Source: Larkinella terrae (GTDB lineage Bacteria > Bacteroidota > Bacteroidia > Cytophagales > Spirosomataceae). Taken from it: a DNA stretch of 64,000 nucleotides. Shown piece by piece: positions 17,125 through 26,049 of the stretch (its first letter is position 1; each line of letters begins with the position of its first letter). The stretch spans positions 1,136,448-1,200,447 of the forward strand of contig NZ_WJXZ01000014.1 of NCBI RefSeq assembly GCF_009668025.1, written 5' to 3'. The position numbers were made by a program, and so were the translations under genes. Under the pieces are notes generated by a model that was not told the DNA's origin, searched no databases, and was given only the letters and a program-made list of their open reading frames with translations.

Positions 17125-19150
17125 TCGTCAGATCAATCGTTTGCGTAAGAATTGTAAAGCCGGTTGGCTTCGTGAGTTCGATGGTAAGTGTTTTGTCAAA
17201 ACCGCTGACCGGCAGCGTCATATCGACACTTTGGCCGGGTTGCAGATCGGGTAACGTCCGGGTGCGTCCAGCGGTTTTCAACTGGTAATCCCTGAGGGTA
17301 TACGCCGGGAAATCCTGGCGGGCGGTGATCCGTAGTTTGAGTTGGTGCACCCCTTCCGGCCCCGGTTCCCAGGCGGTTTTTTCAATGATTACCGGCGCCA
17401 TTCCTTTCTGGTGCGTGTTATACAGCGGGCGCTTCGAACGGTCGTGCCGGACCAGCCCCCAGGGCCGGGTGCCGTCGGGATTGGTTCCGTCGTGCCGGCT
17501 GAGGTAATCGTTGTAGGACCACCATGACGCACCCACGACGTAAGGTAGTTGCCGAATGTCGCCTAGGAACTTTTCTAGGTGAGTCACCTGACCCGCTTCG
17601 CCGTCTTTGCCATCCGCCCGGGTTCCGTATTCGCTGATGAAAATCGGTTTGTCGGGATAGAGCGAATGGATGTGTTTCAGGATGTTCGCATGGTTGCCGT
17701 AGGTGTTGGTCGAAACGAAATCACAATATTGCGTAGCTTCGTCTTCCGGTTTTTTCGGCAGCGTATTCAGGCGCATCGATGCGAACGTATACAGCCGGGT
17801 TGGATCGAGTTCGCGGGCGTAGGCAATCATGTCTTTGGTCCAGCGCTGCCCGGCAGGTTGTTCGGAAAGGTATTCATTCCCAACGCTGTAGGCGATGACG
17901 CTGGGGTGATTCCAGTCGCGTTCGACCATCTCGCGGAACTGCTGCCGGAACTTCCTGCGAATGGTATCATTGTCCATCTGTCTCGGTGTCAGCTGCCAGT
18001 TTCCGGCTTCCGTAATGATCAGCATACCGTTACGGTCGGCCCAATCGTAGACGGTTTCGGAGGGCGTGTAATGCGTCAGTCGTTGAAATTCCATGCCCGC
18101 TTCCTTCATCAGCCGCAGGTCTTTTTCAACCACCCAATCCGGTTCGACCGATCCTAAATTGGGATAATCGACCACCCGGTTTCCGCCCGCAACCTTGATC
18201 GGCTGGCCGTTCAGCAGCAACTGCGCATTCCGAACTTCCACTTTCCGAATCCCGAAATGGGTTTTAACCGTATCGCTGGCAGCCACGACCTGAACATCAT
18301 ATAAGGTCGGCTGATCAATGCTCCAGAGTTTCACGTCTGCCGGTTTCAGAGCGGTTTCCGCCACCAGAACCGCCGTCTGATTCGGAGCCACGCTGCCTGG
18401 TTGCTGTTTCCAGTTGAGCGTCAGTGGTTTGCCATTCTGTTCAACCCGGAAGGTGAGCTTCGGCGAAACCGCCTGCCCGCTCGTATTTCGGATGCGGGTC
18501 CGGACCGTTAGCGTTGACGTGCCTTTCGTCAGGTCGGGAATGGCTTCAATTTTTACGTTTTCGGCATAGACTTCCGGCTCCACGGTCAGGTAAACCGGGC
18601 GGATCAAACCGCCGTAGTTAATCCAGCCCGGAAACGGGTCGTTGGGTTCGTTGTAGTCTTTTGATCCGGGAATGGTGCCGTGTCGCCAGGTGTTGTTGTT
18701 GACCGAAACCGCAATGGTGTTCGTACCTGCTTTCAGAAAATCCGTAACGTCGAAATGAAAGGGCGTATAGCCGCCTTCGTGATTCCCGATTTTGCGGTTA
18801 TTGATCCAGACGACGGTTTCGTAATACGACGCATCGAAGTGGAGCAACACCCGTTTGCCGGTGGTGGGCTGCCACGGAAAAGTCCGGCGGTACCAGGCAG
18901 TTCCGGTATAAAACTGGTAGCGCGGATCGACCGAAAAGCAATGCGGCACGGTCACCTTGTTCCAGCGATTGAGCGGGGCATCTTCCCGGTACCATTTACC
19001 GGTTTCGCCTACTTCATTCGGGTCCATCGCAAACACCCATTCGCCGTTCAGCGGAATCGCTTTCGGATCGCGAATGGTGTATTGGGCGAACGACACCGCT
19101 GCCAGTTGAAGGAAAAATAAAACCGTAAGTATGACTTGTTTGTGTCTCAT
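17099..19150 (-). CDS. Secreted glycoside hydrolase family 2 protein (beta-glucuronidase/galactosidase-like)
   Basis: 683 residues from ATG 19150, chosen because MRHKQVILTVLFFLQLAAVSFAQ is a clear signal peptide; the frame is open 37 codons further upstream. Domains: jelly-roll sugar-binding domain (about 25-190), immunoglobulin-like domain (195-305) and TIM barrel (310-600). The acid/base glutamate is E426 in SVGNEYLSE and the nucleophile E507 in FISEYGTRADG. The usual GVNxHED motif at the barrel start is altered to GGNRVVD, losing the histidine, so specificity may differ from classical enzymes. It is the second-last gene of the operon, 32 bp after the symporter. Confidence 0.9.
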   Translation of the reverse strand: MRHKQVILTVLFFLQLAAVSFAQYTIRDPKAIPLNGEWVFAMDPNEVGETGKWYREDAPLNRWNKVTVPHCFSVDPRYQFYTGTAWYRRTFPWQPTTGKRVLLHFDASYYETVVWINNRKIGNHEGGYTPFHFDVTDFLKAGTNTIAVSVNNNTWRHGTIPGSKDYNEPNDPFPGWINYGGLIRPVYLTVEPEVYAENVKIEAIPDLTKGTSTLTVRTRIRNTSGQAVSPKLTFRVEQNGKPLTLNWKQQPGSVAPNQTAVLVAETALKPADVKLWSIDQPTLYDVQVVAASDTVKTHFGIRKVEVRNAQLLLNGQPIKVAGGNRVVDYPNLGSVEPDWVVEKDLRLMKEAGMEFQRLTHYTPSETVYDWADRNGMLIITEAGNWQLTPRQMDNDTIRRKFRQQFREMVERDWNHPSVIAYSVGNEYLSEQPAGQRWTKDMIAYARELDPTRLYTFASMRLNTLPKKPEDEATQYCDFVSTNTYGNHANILKHIHSLYPDKPIFISEYGTRADGKDGEAGQVTHLEKFLGDIRQLPYVVGASWWSYNDYLSRHDGTNPDGTRPWGLVRHDRSKRPLYNTHQKGMAPVIIEKTAWEPGPEGVHQLKLRITARQDFPAYTLRDYQLKTAGRTRTLPDLQPGQSVDMTLPVSGFDKTLTIELTKPTGFTILTQTIDLTNDTRTSNR

Positions 19151-19182
19151 TCTGAGAAATATAAAGAATTTTTTACGACTGA

Positions 19183-20916
19183 TTATCCGTGATTCGAATT
19201 GACGATTTTCTCCGATTGCTGCAATCCTGAAGGGATTTGAACCCGCCGGGATGCCGACCACGGAATCAGCGACGAAATCAGCACCACAACTGAGATAACC
19301 ACCGTGATGACGGCTCCCTGCGTGGTCAGGAAACTCAATCCAAGCAGCATGACGCCGGTAAAAACCAGCGAAACCGCAATGACCCGGAGGCCAAACCGGT
19401 TTTGTTTCTTAATTTCAATCGCTTCTTCGCTACTTATCGCTTCGGCGGTTTCTTCTCGTTTTAGCTGGGCAGCCGCGCGGTAATTCTGGTATTCGTCCGC
19501 TACTTTTTCACGCGATCGTGCCCAGAGTTCGTAGGCCAGCAAAAGCAATAAGGGCAGGCCCACGCCCACGATGGTTTCGGTGCCCCGGCTGAGTTTGAAA
19601 TCCAGCAGCCAGGGCGAAATGGCTTTGAAAAACAGGTTGACCGTCAGCGCAATGCTCGTAATCCAGAGGGTTACTTTCCCGGTCAGGCGTTTGGAAAACA
19701 AGGCCCAGAGGGGAGGAGCCAGCAGCGGGCCACCCGAAATGGATGAAATACTCAAGACCACTTCGACAATACCGCCCGCTTTCGGAACCAGTAATGCAAT
19801 GACAATCATCCCAAAACCGAAAAACCAAGACGAGCCCCGGGCCACGCGAATCAGCTGTTTGTCAGATGCTTGTGGGTTGATCAGCCCCTTGTAGATGTCG
19901 TTGGTAAAAACCGCCGAAACCACATTCAAGGCCGTGTTGGCGCTGGCCGAAGTCGAGAAATACATGCCCGTCAGCATCAGCCCGAGCAAACCGGGCGGCA
20001 GGACGAGTTTGCAGATCATCAGGTAGGCGTTTTCGGTGTCCAAACCAGTCAGCGCGGGGTTGATGGCTTTGTAAATCATCGGCGGTAACATCCAGATTAC
20101 CGGGCTGACGAGGTAGAGTGCCGCAAACAGAAACGCCACTTTTCGCGCCGATTTTGGGCTTTCGACGCTGGTGTAGCGTTGCACAAACGTCCAGTTGCCG
20201 CCGATGTAACAGATGTGGTAAATGACAAATGCAGCCACAAAACCGAAGGTGTATTCGCCGTTGAGCAGGTTGAAAAAATCGTCCGGCACGGCTTTCGTAA
20301 ATCCGTCAAAACCACCGACCCGATCCAGCGACAGCGGCAATAAAATGAAAACGGCCGCCGACAAAACCACGAATTGCAGAATATCCGTCACCATGACGGC
20401 CCAGAGTCCGCCGACGGCGGTGTAGGCAATCATGAAAATGCCCAAACCAATAGTACAGGGAATCAACGGCAGGTTCAGCGACGAGCTGACCAGTTTGGCC
20501 ACTGGGTATAAAACCGAGCCTTTGATAAAAACCGATACGAGGGTAAAAATGAAAATGTACACTTTCTGAACCGTCAACCCCAGCCGTTTCCGGATGAATT
20601 CGGCGGCCGTTAAGGCACCGGTTGCTTTCCAGCGGGGGGCCAGGTATAAACCGGTGACCAGGGCGCCAATGCACATGGTCCACTGAATCGTGATGGCGAC
20701 CCAGCCGTGTTTGTAAGCAATTGATCCCCAAGCCACAAACGTCCCGGCCGAGAAAAAACTCATGAACAGCGACAGCCCGCCGATGAACCAAGGCACGGCT
20801 TCGCCCCCCGCAAAGAACGACTTCAGGTTGCGTCCGGTCCGGGCAAATAACATCCCGATTCCCAGCACAAAGGCCGAAAACACGAGGATGACGATGGTAT
20901 CAATGGTTGTATTCAA
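19183..20916 (-). CDS. Sodium:solute symporter (SSS family)
   Basis: A 577-residue inner-membrane transporter with about 13-14 hydrophobic helices. SSS features include ARTGRNLKSFFAGGEAVPWFIGG near the start, SFFSAGTFVAWGSIAYKHGW, YTAVGGLWAVMVTDILQF, and GMYFSTSASANTALNVVSAVFTNDIY, where the sodium-site serines lie. It probably takes up the mono- or disaccharide freed by the enzymes of this locus. It is followed by GH2 after 32 bp. Its start is near a divergent plus-strand cassette, so either a promoter lies between them or the cassette was inserted into an older operon. Confidence 0.92.
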   Translation of the reverse strand: MNTTIDTIVILVFSAFVLGIGMLFARTGRNLKSFFAGGEAVPWFIGGLSLFMSFFSAGTFVAWGSIAYKHGWVAITIQWTMCIGALVTGLYLAPRWKATGALTAAEFIRKRLGLTVQKVYIFIFTLVSVFIKGSVLYPVAKLVSSSLNLPLIPCTIGLGIFMIAYTAVGGLWAVMVTDILQFVVLSAAVFILLPLSLDRVGGFDGFTKAVPDDFFNLLNGEYTFGFVAAFVIYHICYIGGNWTFVQRYTSVESPKSARKVAFLFAALYLVSPVIWMLPPMIYKAINPALTGLDTENAYLMICKLVLPPGLLGLMLTGMYFSTSASANTALNVVSAVFTNDIYKGLINPQASDKQLIRVARGSSWFFGFGMIVIALLVPKAGGIVEVVLSISSISGGPLLAPPLWALFSKRLTGKVTLWITSIALTVNLFFKAISPWLLDFKLSRGTETIVGVGLPLLLLLAYELWARSREKVADEYQNYRAAAQLKREETAEAISSEEAIEIKKQNRFGLRVIAVSLVFTGVMLLGLSFLTTQGAVITVVISVVVLISSLIPWSASRRVQIPSGLQQSEKIVNSNHG

Positions 20917-20948
20917 GTTTATTATATTTGTATGTAAAAATAAGTTCT

Positions 20949-21389
20949 GTGAACTATCCGAGTTATTCTTTCCAAAAGAGCCGAAATGCTACCCAATTTT
21001 TCTTTGAGAGCATTGGAGCTAATGGCAGTATTCAAAAAATAGTGCTTGTTACGGACACTGGTATCGAAAATGTTTACAACCTAGGTTTAGGTGATTACAA
21101 CGCACTGAACGATGAAATTGATGATCGCACGATCAGTGACAATAGAGATACCGCTAAAGTTCTAGCTACGGTTTTTAAAATAGCGATGTCCTATTTGGAT
21201 ACCTATCCCGAGCATTTATTAATCTTTGCTGGTAATACACCGTCTCGCAACCGTCTGTATCGAATGGCCATCAATCAGGGGTTTGGGGAACTCTCGCAAT
21301 TTTTCTCATTGTTAGGTTATCGAAATGGTAAATGGGAGTCGTTTACTCCAAGTCATCATTATGAACTTTTTTTGATTGGTAAGAAATAA
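20949..21389 (+). CDS. DUF6934-family protein
   Basis: 146 residues from GTG 20949 (VNYPSYSFQKS...), which fits the family N-terminus; an ATG 14 codons upstream gives an unlikely leader. Recognisable blocks: IQKIVLVTDT and VYNLGLGDY, IDDRTISDNRDTAKVLATVF, FAGNTPSRNRLYRMAINQGF and ESFTPSHHYELFLIGKK. I identify it from memory of Cytophagales annotations; no function has been established. It is followed after 30 bp by a 50-residue gene. Base composition is visibly AT-richer than the flanking sugar genes, and the orientation is opposite to them, which suggests insertion of a mobile two-gene cassette. Confidence 0.75.
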   Translation: MNYPSYSFQKSRNATQFFFESIGANGSIQKIVLVTDTGIENVYNLGLGDYNALNDEIDDRTISDNRDTAKVLATVFKIAMSYLDTYPEHLLIFAGNTPSRNRLYRMAINQGFGELSQFFSLLGYRNGKWESFTPSHHYELFLIGKK

Positions 21390-21419
21390 ATCCCAAATTC
21401 ATTATAAAAAGCAAAGCAT

Positions 21420-21572
21420 ATGGAAACACAAAAGGATACGGGACGAATCGAGATCGTTCCTAACCGAGTTTTGAAGGGAATTGACGGACGTGAACCCTTC
21501 GCCGAAAAAATTGAAAAGGCCAATGCGGCTCTTAAAAAAGCAGGTGTGCCCAAAATTCCGTTGAAGAAATAA
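21420..21572 (+). CDS. 50-residue partner of the DUF6934 gene
   Basis: ATG 21420 to TAA 21570-21572, reading METQKDTGRIEIVPNRVLKG, then IDGREPFAEKIEKANAALKK, then AGVPKIPLKK. It is charged and mostly helical, with a hydrophobic-charged heptad-like core and a basic end. No signal peptide. Spacing of 30 bp after the DUF6934 gene implies one transcript. Small charged partners of this kind are typical of toxin-antitoxin or regulator pairs, but that is inference. Confidence 0.65.
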   Translation: METQKDTGRIEIVPNRVLKGIDGREPFAEKIEKANAALKKAGVPKIPLKK

Positions 21573-21596
21573 GCCCTTTTCATTCTTTCTTTCAGG

Positions 21597-24110
21597 TTAC
21601 AATTCCTTATTTTCCAACGTCACAATTTCAAATCCAAAAGCCGGTAACTGCTTCGCGGTGGCTTTCTGACCTTTTGCAGTGAGTTGAAAATCAGACGGCT
21701 GGGCGCTATTATTCAGCAGAATGACAAATGTCTTGTCCTTCTTTTCGGATTTCGCCAGAATATAATCCACGGACGGATTGTCGATCGTTACCAGATTTTC
21801 GTCAATGACCAGGTTCGCTTTTTCGCCATTGACAGTTCCCGCGGCAAAACCGTAAGTCTGGTGCGGCCCCACTTTCGGCGTCACAAAACCGCGCGGAAAA
21901 ACCACTTTGCCACCCGAACGAAGGTTTGCTTCGGCCAGCAGGTAATCCGTGAGCCAGCCGATTTGCCACCAGGCGTGGTGCGGATACGGCCCGGCGCCCC
22001 GGTTCATGGCCTGCCAATAATATGACGCCACGCTGGTTTTGGCATCCACAAACGCATCCCGACCAATGGCACCAGCCCGCGCCATGTCCGCAAAAATGGG
22101 TTCTTTCGTCATTCCATACATCCGGATGAACAGTCCCGCGTGGCTGCACAACTGAATCGGCCCGTGCCGACCCGCCGAGCCGAAAATACCGCCATGCTCA
22201 AAACTTAAACCCGTCTGGCTGATTTCCCAGTCTTCGCGCGCCATACCGTTGACGGTTTTCGGTTTGTGGCTGGCAATCGGGTGCGTATAAATCGAGGTCG
22301 TGTAGATTTTGGCGCATTCAATCGCGGCCGCTTTGTACCGCTCGTCCTTCGTCAGATCGTACAGATCCAGAAAGGCTTGCGCCGACTGTCCGGTGGCAAA
22401 ATCCGGCGCGTAGCGGGCATCTCCGCAAACGCCCAGAAAGCTTCCGGTTTCAACCGCATTTTTGATCAGCCAATCCGCTCCTTTGCGGGCCGCAGCGAGG
22501 TATTTCGGGTCTTTCAGAATGCGGTGCGCAACGATCATTCCGTAGAAAGTTGGCCGGACGTCCTGAATATCTTTGAAAATTTCCTGCTCCGTTTTTTTGT
22601 CGTAAGCCACCGCCCAACTGCCATCCGGTTTTTGCCAGGTCAGCAAACGCTCAGCTCCAAACCGCAGCCGCTCTTTCAACTCCGCATCGTTCGGTTCGAA
22701 TAACAGCATGTTCCCAATATCGAGCATTGTGTAATAGGTTAGGGCAATCGGTTCCACCACCGCGCCCCATTCCTCCACAAACTTCTTGGATTTGGCCAGG
22801 TAATATTGCCCTTCGACGGCGCCCTTGAAAAAACCGTTGTTCGTTTCCTGCTGGACGAGCTTGAAGTTTTCGGCATAAGGAAGCACATTTTTCGTCAGCA
22901 ACGAATCGCCGGTGGCGGTCGCCAGCATCCACATCGCGCCATAATCCGAATTTTTCATGGCATCCTTGTCGGAACCAACCACCCCGCCGAGGTACGATTG
23001 CGCCCCAATTTTCTTGCCTTCGAATTCCTCCACGTTCCAGAGCGACGTTTTCGGATCGATCAAATACTGGTGCATTTTGTGGATGCGGTCGGTCAGCGAT
23101 TGCCTGCTTTTTCGCAGCGCCAGCGACTCCTTAAACTGGTAAATATCGTAAACCGTGTGGTTCAGGGCTTTAAACCAGTCGCCATCGGTCAGGCTGTACC
23201 GGAAGGTGTAGGTGATGGTTTCGCCCGGTTTCAGCGTGGATTTTGGTTCGCCCAAAACCGGGTAATAAAGCGTCGGCGACAACTGAGCCTTGCGGTTCAT
23301 GTGCGACAAACCGATGTTCCAGTCGAGCTGGGTGATTTTGTCGTTGGCCCAGGGATCGCGCGCCAGACCCGGTTCCGGAATTACGGCGAGTGTCAGGCCG
23401 TTTTTCGTGCTGATCATCGGCGCCAGCGTACTGGCGCAGCGTTCGCGGTAGACCACCGGCAATTTCGGAATGCCGTGACCGTAGGCATAAGCCAGCACAA
23501 AATTCGGCTGCATCTTATTGCCTTGAAAATAACCCGGCACCGTCGCCCACGACAGATTTTGTTCCGAAACCGTGGAAAGGGTAGGGCTGGCCAGCGAGAA
23601 AAAACCGCCTTTCTTCGCCGTCAGCGTTTGCTTGACAATGACATCCTGCGGAAACTTCGGGTCGAGCGTCCATTCGGTGTTGATCGTAGCCGCGTCGGTT
23701 TCTTGTTTGAATGTCAGACTTTTACCGGTTTGTTGGGCGTCTTTCGGGAAAAAATGAGTGGCTTGTCCGGCAGTGTTCAGCGAAACCGGGCTCGTACATT
23801 CGGCCCACTGGACCTGCTGATAGTGGTATTCATGGCCCGGAAACTCTTCGCCCGTAATGGTTTTGAAGGTTTGCTCGGGCTTGTTCGACGGTTTTTCGGC
23901 CGAATAGAGCAGGGTGTTTTCGCCCGACGGCTGGGCGAGAGCCTGCCACTGTTTGTTTTTCTGCACCGCTACTTTCTGCAACCGCCAGCCGCTCGCCGTC
24001 GATTCCCAAACCAGTTGCACCCGGTCGTTCGACAACCCGACGGTTTTCGGTTTCTGAGAAAAACCGGCCAGACTGACCAATCCCAATATAAGACTAAGGC
24101 TGTATTTCAT
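21597..24110 (-). CDS. Secreted glycosidase-like protein with helical barrel (unclassified)
   Basis: 837 residues from ATG 24110 (MKYSLSLILGLVSLAGFSQ signal peptide). The first 330 residues are beta-rich, with a long sugar-mutarotase-like sandwich. Residues 345-700 look like an alpha/alpha toroid: repeated helices with GSWAVAYDKKTEQ, YLAAARKGADWLIKNA, GQSAQAFLDLYDLTKDERY, and aromatic-rich MNRGAGPYPHHAWWQIGWL. The end is a small beta domain. This architecture is common in lyases and unsaturated glycuronyl hydrolases, but I cannot place it in a numbered GH or PL family. It follows the secreted FAD enzyme by 88 bp that hold a palindromic repeat. Periplasmic or surface polysaccharide cleavage is the likely role. 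Confidence 0.75.
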   Translation of the reverse strand: MKYSLSLILGLVSLAGFSQKPKTVGLSNDRVQLVWESTASGWRLQKVAVQKNKQWQALAQPSGENTLLYSAEKPSNKPEQTFKTITGEEFPGHEYHYQQVQWAECTSPVSLNTAGQATHFFPKDAQQTGKSLTFKQETDAATINTEWTLDPKFPQDVIVKQTLTAKKGGFFSLASPTLSTVSEQNLSWATVPGYFQGNKMQPNFVLAYAYGHGIPKLPVVYRERCASTLAPMISTKNGLTLAVIPEPGLARDPWANDKITQLDWNIGLSHMNRKAQLSPTLYYPVLGEPKSTLKPGETITYTFRYSLTDGDWFKALNHTVYDIYQFKESLALRKSRQSLTDRIHKMHQYLIDPKTSLWNVEEFEGKKIGAQSYLGGVVGSDKDAMKNSDYGAMWMLATATGDSLLTKNVLPYAENFKLVQQETNNGFFKGAVEGQYYLAKSKKFVEEWGAVVEPIALTYYTMLDIGNMLLFEPNDAELKERLRFGAERLLTWQKPDGSWAVAYDKKTEQEIFKDIQDVRPTFYGMIVAHRILKDPKYLAAARKGADWLIKNAVETGSFLGVCGDARYAPDFATGQSAQAFLDLYDLTKDERYKAAAIECAKIYTTSIYTHPIASHKPKTVNGMAREDWEISQTGLSFEHGGIFGSAGRHGPIQLCSHAGLFIRMYGMTKEPIFADMARAGAIGRDAFVDAKTSVASYYWQAMNRGAGPYPHHAWWQIGWLTDYLLAEANLRSGGKVVFPRGFVTPKVGPHQTYGFAAGTVNGEKANLVIDENLVTIDNPSVDYILAKSEKKDKTFVILLNNSAQPSDFQLTAKGQKATAKQLPAFGFEIVTLENKEL

Positions 24111-24128
24111 GGTAGTTAGTTCGTTTTT

Positions 24129-24197
24129 TGACCATTGACGATTGACCATTGACGATGGTCAATCGTCGGCGGTCAATGGTCGATCGTCAATCGTCGA
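24129..24197. repeat. Palindromic GACCATTGACGATT repeat inside the operon
   Basis: Tandem GACCATTGACGATTGACC units are followed by their inverse (GGTCAATCGTC, GGTCAATGGTC, CGTCAATCGTC). CGATTGACCATTGACGA and nearby TGGTCAATCG pair. It fills the 88-bp gap between two secreted enzymes of the locus. This is a third sequence type of the same design as the hairpins at 7305, 13351, 28753, 37064 and 38640. Confidence 0.75.
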
Positions 24198-24198
24198 T

Positions 24199-26001
24199 TT
24201 ACGGCTTTGCCGCCGTCGGTTCATCCTTGATAATCGCCATAAATTCGGGCAAATGTTCCTGATACACCCCGCGCGGTGACGTATTGTATTTCTTCGCAAC
24301 ATAAGCGGCAAAACCGACCACTTCGCCCATCATGCCGCAGGTCCGCATCACGCGGGTGCTGCCAAAGGCCACGTGCGTGGTGCTGATGTTCCGGCCCGCC
24401 ATGAACAGATTGGGGATGTTTTTGGAATACAGGCAGCGGTACGGAATGGTGTACGGCGCTACCTTGATGTGCTTGGTTCCGGCGAAAAACTCCTGGCCTT
24501 CAAAGTGTTTGCTGTTCTGAGTGTCCGGGAAGTGCAGGTCGATCGTCCAGGTAGCCGTCACGGTGCCGTCCGAATATTGTTTACCTTCCTGAATGTCCAT
24601 CTGGTTCAACACGTAATCGCCCAGAAGCCGCCGGGATTCGCGTTTGCCGCCGATGTAAGCCACCCAGGCCAGTTCGCGTTTGGCGTATTTATCTTTCTTG
24701 TGATTCTTCAGGTACGACCAGTTGCCAAAGATCGCGCGCAGGTTGTGATCCCGGATTTTCTCGGCATCGGTGATGGTGTTGAAGTTGCCAAAACCGGTTT
24801 CCCACTGCCAGTCCGAGCGGGCTTCGTCGATGTGGTATTCGTCCGAAAACGGCAGTGCCCAGGGCGTTTCGGGAAATGTAGTGGCCGTATCGCGGTCCAG
24901 CGACGCCCACAGGTTCGAGGTTCCCAGCGTGAAATCATCCGACTTTTCGGCCGCCAGCGATTCGCCCGTTTCAGCTTTGCTTTCGCGGCCAAAGCGGTAG
25001 TCGGCACCGGCCAGGTACCCTAGCGTTCCGTCGCCCGTGCAGTCGGAAAAATACGTTCCTGTAAACCGCACTTCCTTGTTGGTGGCAATGTCACGACCGA
25101 TCACGGCGGAAATGGCGGCACCTTTTTTCTCAATTTTGTAAACGTGCGTATTCAGATAAAGCGTCATGTTCCGTTCTCCCTTGACGATGGCGGTTTTCCG
25201 GGCATCGCCGTATTCCTGGGCATCCGGGTGCCCGTTTCCGGGATCGCCGTTGTCCATTTCGCGGACAATCCGGCCCAGTTTCGGGTAGTGGTTTTTGTCT
25301 ACATCGCCCCGCAAATGCACCCGGACTTCGGAGCTGTTGTTCCCGCCCAAAACCGGTCGATCCTGAATCAACGCCACTTTCAACCCCATCCGCGAAGCCG
25401 AAATGGCCGCGCAGGTTCCGGCAATTCCTCCGCCAACGACCACCAGGTCGAAGTTTCCGGCTTCGGCGGGTTTGTCGGACAGATTCAGCAATTTGTTCCG
25501 AAAAGCGGTCAGTTCGGCGGATTTATCGGGGGGCGTAAATTTGGGAACATTCGTAAACAGAATGGCATCGCAGCGGCCATTAAAACCGCTCAGGTCGTGA
25601 AGCGCGAGTTTCACCTGATCGGTTTTGACGTCGATTTCTCCGCCGTTATACCACTTCCAGGCATCGGAACCGCTCTCGCCAAAAACCGGATTCAGCGGTT
25701 TTCCGTCGACGTCAACCTGAAATTTGCCGGGCCCTTTCGGAAACGGTGCCCAGTCTTTGGTACGAACCCAGATTTGGTATTTGCCTTTTTTGGGAAAACG
25801 GACGGTCGTTGTCGCATCTTTCACCGGTCGGCCCATGCCGTGCGCCATGAGGTAAGACGAACCGATGACCACGAACGATTGCTGATCGATCACCCAGCCG
25901 CCCTTGTTTTCGAACGATTCGGTTTCCACAAACACGTGGTCCTGAGCCGACAGCCGCAGCGCCATCAGCAGGAAAAAGAGGGTTTTGAGTACGTTTTTCA
26001 T
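24199..26001 (-). CDS. Secreted FAD-dependent oxidoreductase with N-terminal beta domain
   Basis: 600 residues with a signal peptide (MKNVLKTLFFLLMALRLSAQ). Residues 22-155 form a beta-sandwich resembling carbohydrate-binding modules (FVETESFENKGGWVIDQQSF, KYQIWVRTKDW). The FAD domain begins near 183: LVVVGGGIAGTCAAISASRMGL and PVLGGNNSSEVR. Shared blocks with the protein at 14842 are GKRESRRLLGDYV and STTHVAFGSTRVMRTCG. It is exported, so it needs its cofactor folded in before or after export. It could oxidise polysaccharide or oligosaccharide outside the cytoplasm. The electron acceptor is unknown; the upstream protein at 26050 is a candidate. Confidence 0.87.
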   Translation of the reverse strand: MKNVLKTLFFLLMALRLSAQDHVFVETESFENKGGWVIDQQSFVVIGSSYLMAHGMGRPVKDATTTVRFPKKGKYQIWVRTKDWAPFPKGPGKFQVDVDGKPLNPVFGESGSDAWKWYNGGEIDVKTDQVKLALHDLSGFNGRCDAILFTNVPKFTPPDKSAELTAFRNKLLNLSDKPAEAGNFDLVVVGGGIAGTCAAISASRMGLKVALIQDRPVLGGNNSSEVRVHLRGDVDKNHYPKLGRIVREMDNGDPGNGHPDAQEYGDARKTAIVKGERNMTLYLNTHVYKIEKKGAAISAVIGRDIATNKEVRFTGTYFSDCTGDGTLGYLAGADYRFGRESKAETGESLAAEKSDDFTLGTSNLWASLDRDTATTFPETPWALPFSDEYHIDEARSDWQWETGFGNFNTITDAEKIRDHNLRAIFGNWSYLKNHKKDKYAKRELAWVAYIGGKRESRRLLGDYVLNQMDIQEGKQYSDGTVTATWTIDLHFPDTQNSKHFEGQEFFAGTKHIKVAPYTIPYRCLYSKNIPNLFMAGRNISTTHVAFGSTRVMRTCGMMGEVVGFAAYVAKKYNTSPRGVYQEHLPEFMAIIKDEPTAAKP

Positions 26002-26049
26002 GGGAACAGTCAGGTTGTAAAGTCAGGTATCGGGGTTAGAAAGTCGGGT

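Noticed and set aside
22806-24119. Long plus-strand open frame (437 codons) opposite the glycosidase-like gene
   Set aside because: It is basic and low in recognisable motifs, and lies entirely antisense to a gene with signal peptide and clear repeats. GC-rich third positions create such antisense frames.
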